Below are positions 5,255 to 5,499 of a stretch of DNA of 5,499 nt, one piece after another (position 1 is the stretch's first letter; the number at the start of each line of letters is the position of its first letter). This DNA is from Altererythrobacter sp. (GTDB taxonomy: Bacteria > Pseudomonadota > Alphaproteobacteria > Sphingomonadales > Sphingomonadaceae). The stretch spans positions 1-5,499 of the forward strand of contig JALZVZ010000081.1 of assembly GCA_023299945.1 (NCBI GenBank), in the 5' to 3' direction. The notes beneath the pieces are model-generated. The model had not been told where the DNA came from and did not search any database. It saw only the letters and a program-made list of their open reading frames with translations. The translations under genes and the position numbers were made by a program.

Positions 5255-5499
5255 ATGAATGAGATGAAGAGTTTTACAGGCGAACGTTGCCCGGGGCAAA
5301 GCTATACAGATATGCTGGAAGGCGACACGCGCACTCCGCCGGATTATCTGTTTGAGCAAACCACGCTGGATATGGGCAATGATCCGATTGGGATTGAACC
5401 TTATGTCTCCGAAGAGTTTGCCAAGGCTGAGCGTGAAAACCTCTGGCCCAATGTTTGGCTGTTTGCCGCGCGCGAGGACGAGCTGCCCGAAATTGGCGA
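5255..5499 (+). CDS. Rieske-type aromatic ring-hydroxylating oxygenase, alpha subunit (5' part only)
   Basis: The frame is open from the ATG at 5255 to the window end: 81 codons of a gene that should be about 1.2-1.4 kb. The family is recognised from the segment just before the Rieske domain, with FAKAEREN followed by LWPNVWLFAAREDELPEIG (about residues 63-81). This is the typical W-x-x-VW-x-x-A-R-E-x-E-L-P-x-x-G entry to the domain. The iron-sulfur ligands (Cys-x-His and Cys-x-x-His) and the mononuclear iron site lie beyond the edge and cannot be checked. The N-terminal part (PPDYLFEQTTLDMG) is characteristic of proteobacterial alpha subunits acting on non-classical aromatic or terpenoid substrates, but the substrate is unknown. 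Divergent pairing with the VOC gene suggests shared control. Confidence 0.82.
   Translation, partial: MNEMKSFTGERCPGQSYTDMLEGDTRTPPDYLFEQTTLDMGNDPIGIEPYVSEEFAKAERENLWPNVWLFAAREDELPEIG

Overview
The window looks like a piece of an alphaproteobacterial chromosome, most likely from the Sphingomonadales (Erythrobacter/Novosphingobium-like). That placement is an inference from moderately high GC, compact gene packing and the mix of families: a seven-helix membrane AraC regulator, a LuxR-type regulator, an acyl-CoA synthetase and a Rieske oxygenase. No 16S or marker gene is present, so the taxon is not proven. No tRNA, rRNA, CRISPR array or insertion sequence was seen.

Layout, left to right. (1) The minus-strand start of an unidentified gene runs off the left edge (1-41). 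Its Shine-Dalgarno lies inside a perfect 7-bp dyad (48-71). (2) A minus-strand gene for a 7-TM AraC-family regulator (149-1204, or to 1228 from a TTG). (3) A gene-poor gap (1229-1568) with an elaborate dyad/direct repeat upstream of the AraC gene and a GC-rich hairpin at the end of the next gene. (4) A minus-strand acyl-CoA synthetase of the ANL superfamily (1569-3224). (5) A 139-bp divergent promoter region. (6) A plus-strand pair whose stop and start overlap in TAATG: a LuxR-type regulator (3364-4173) and a GFA/CENP-V-type zinc protein (4173-4625). (7) A minus-strand VOC/glyoxalase-fold protein (4622-5158), convergent with the GFA gene and sharing a CTAG with it. (8) A 96-bp divergent region with a long imperfect dyad (5179-5235). 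(9) The 5' end of a Rieske ring-hydroxylating oxygenase alpha-subunit gene, running off the right edge (5255-5499).

How the genes may work together (inference): the right two thirds reads as a catabolic module for a hydrophobic or aromatic carboxylic acid. A Rieske oxygenase would hydroxylate the substrate, an acyl-CoA synthetase would activate it to its CoA thioester, and a VOC protein would act as epimerase, lyase or dioxygenase. The divergent LuxR-type protein would be the local regulator. It has a LuxR-like ligand domain, but three of the residues that hold acyl-homoserine lactones in TraR appear replaced, and no luxI gene is in view. It could therefore sense a pathway metabolite instead of a quorum signal. 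The GFA-type protein is translationally coupled to it, and its role is unknown.
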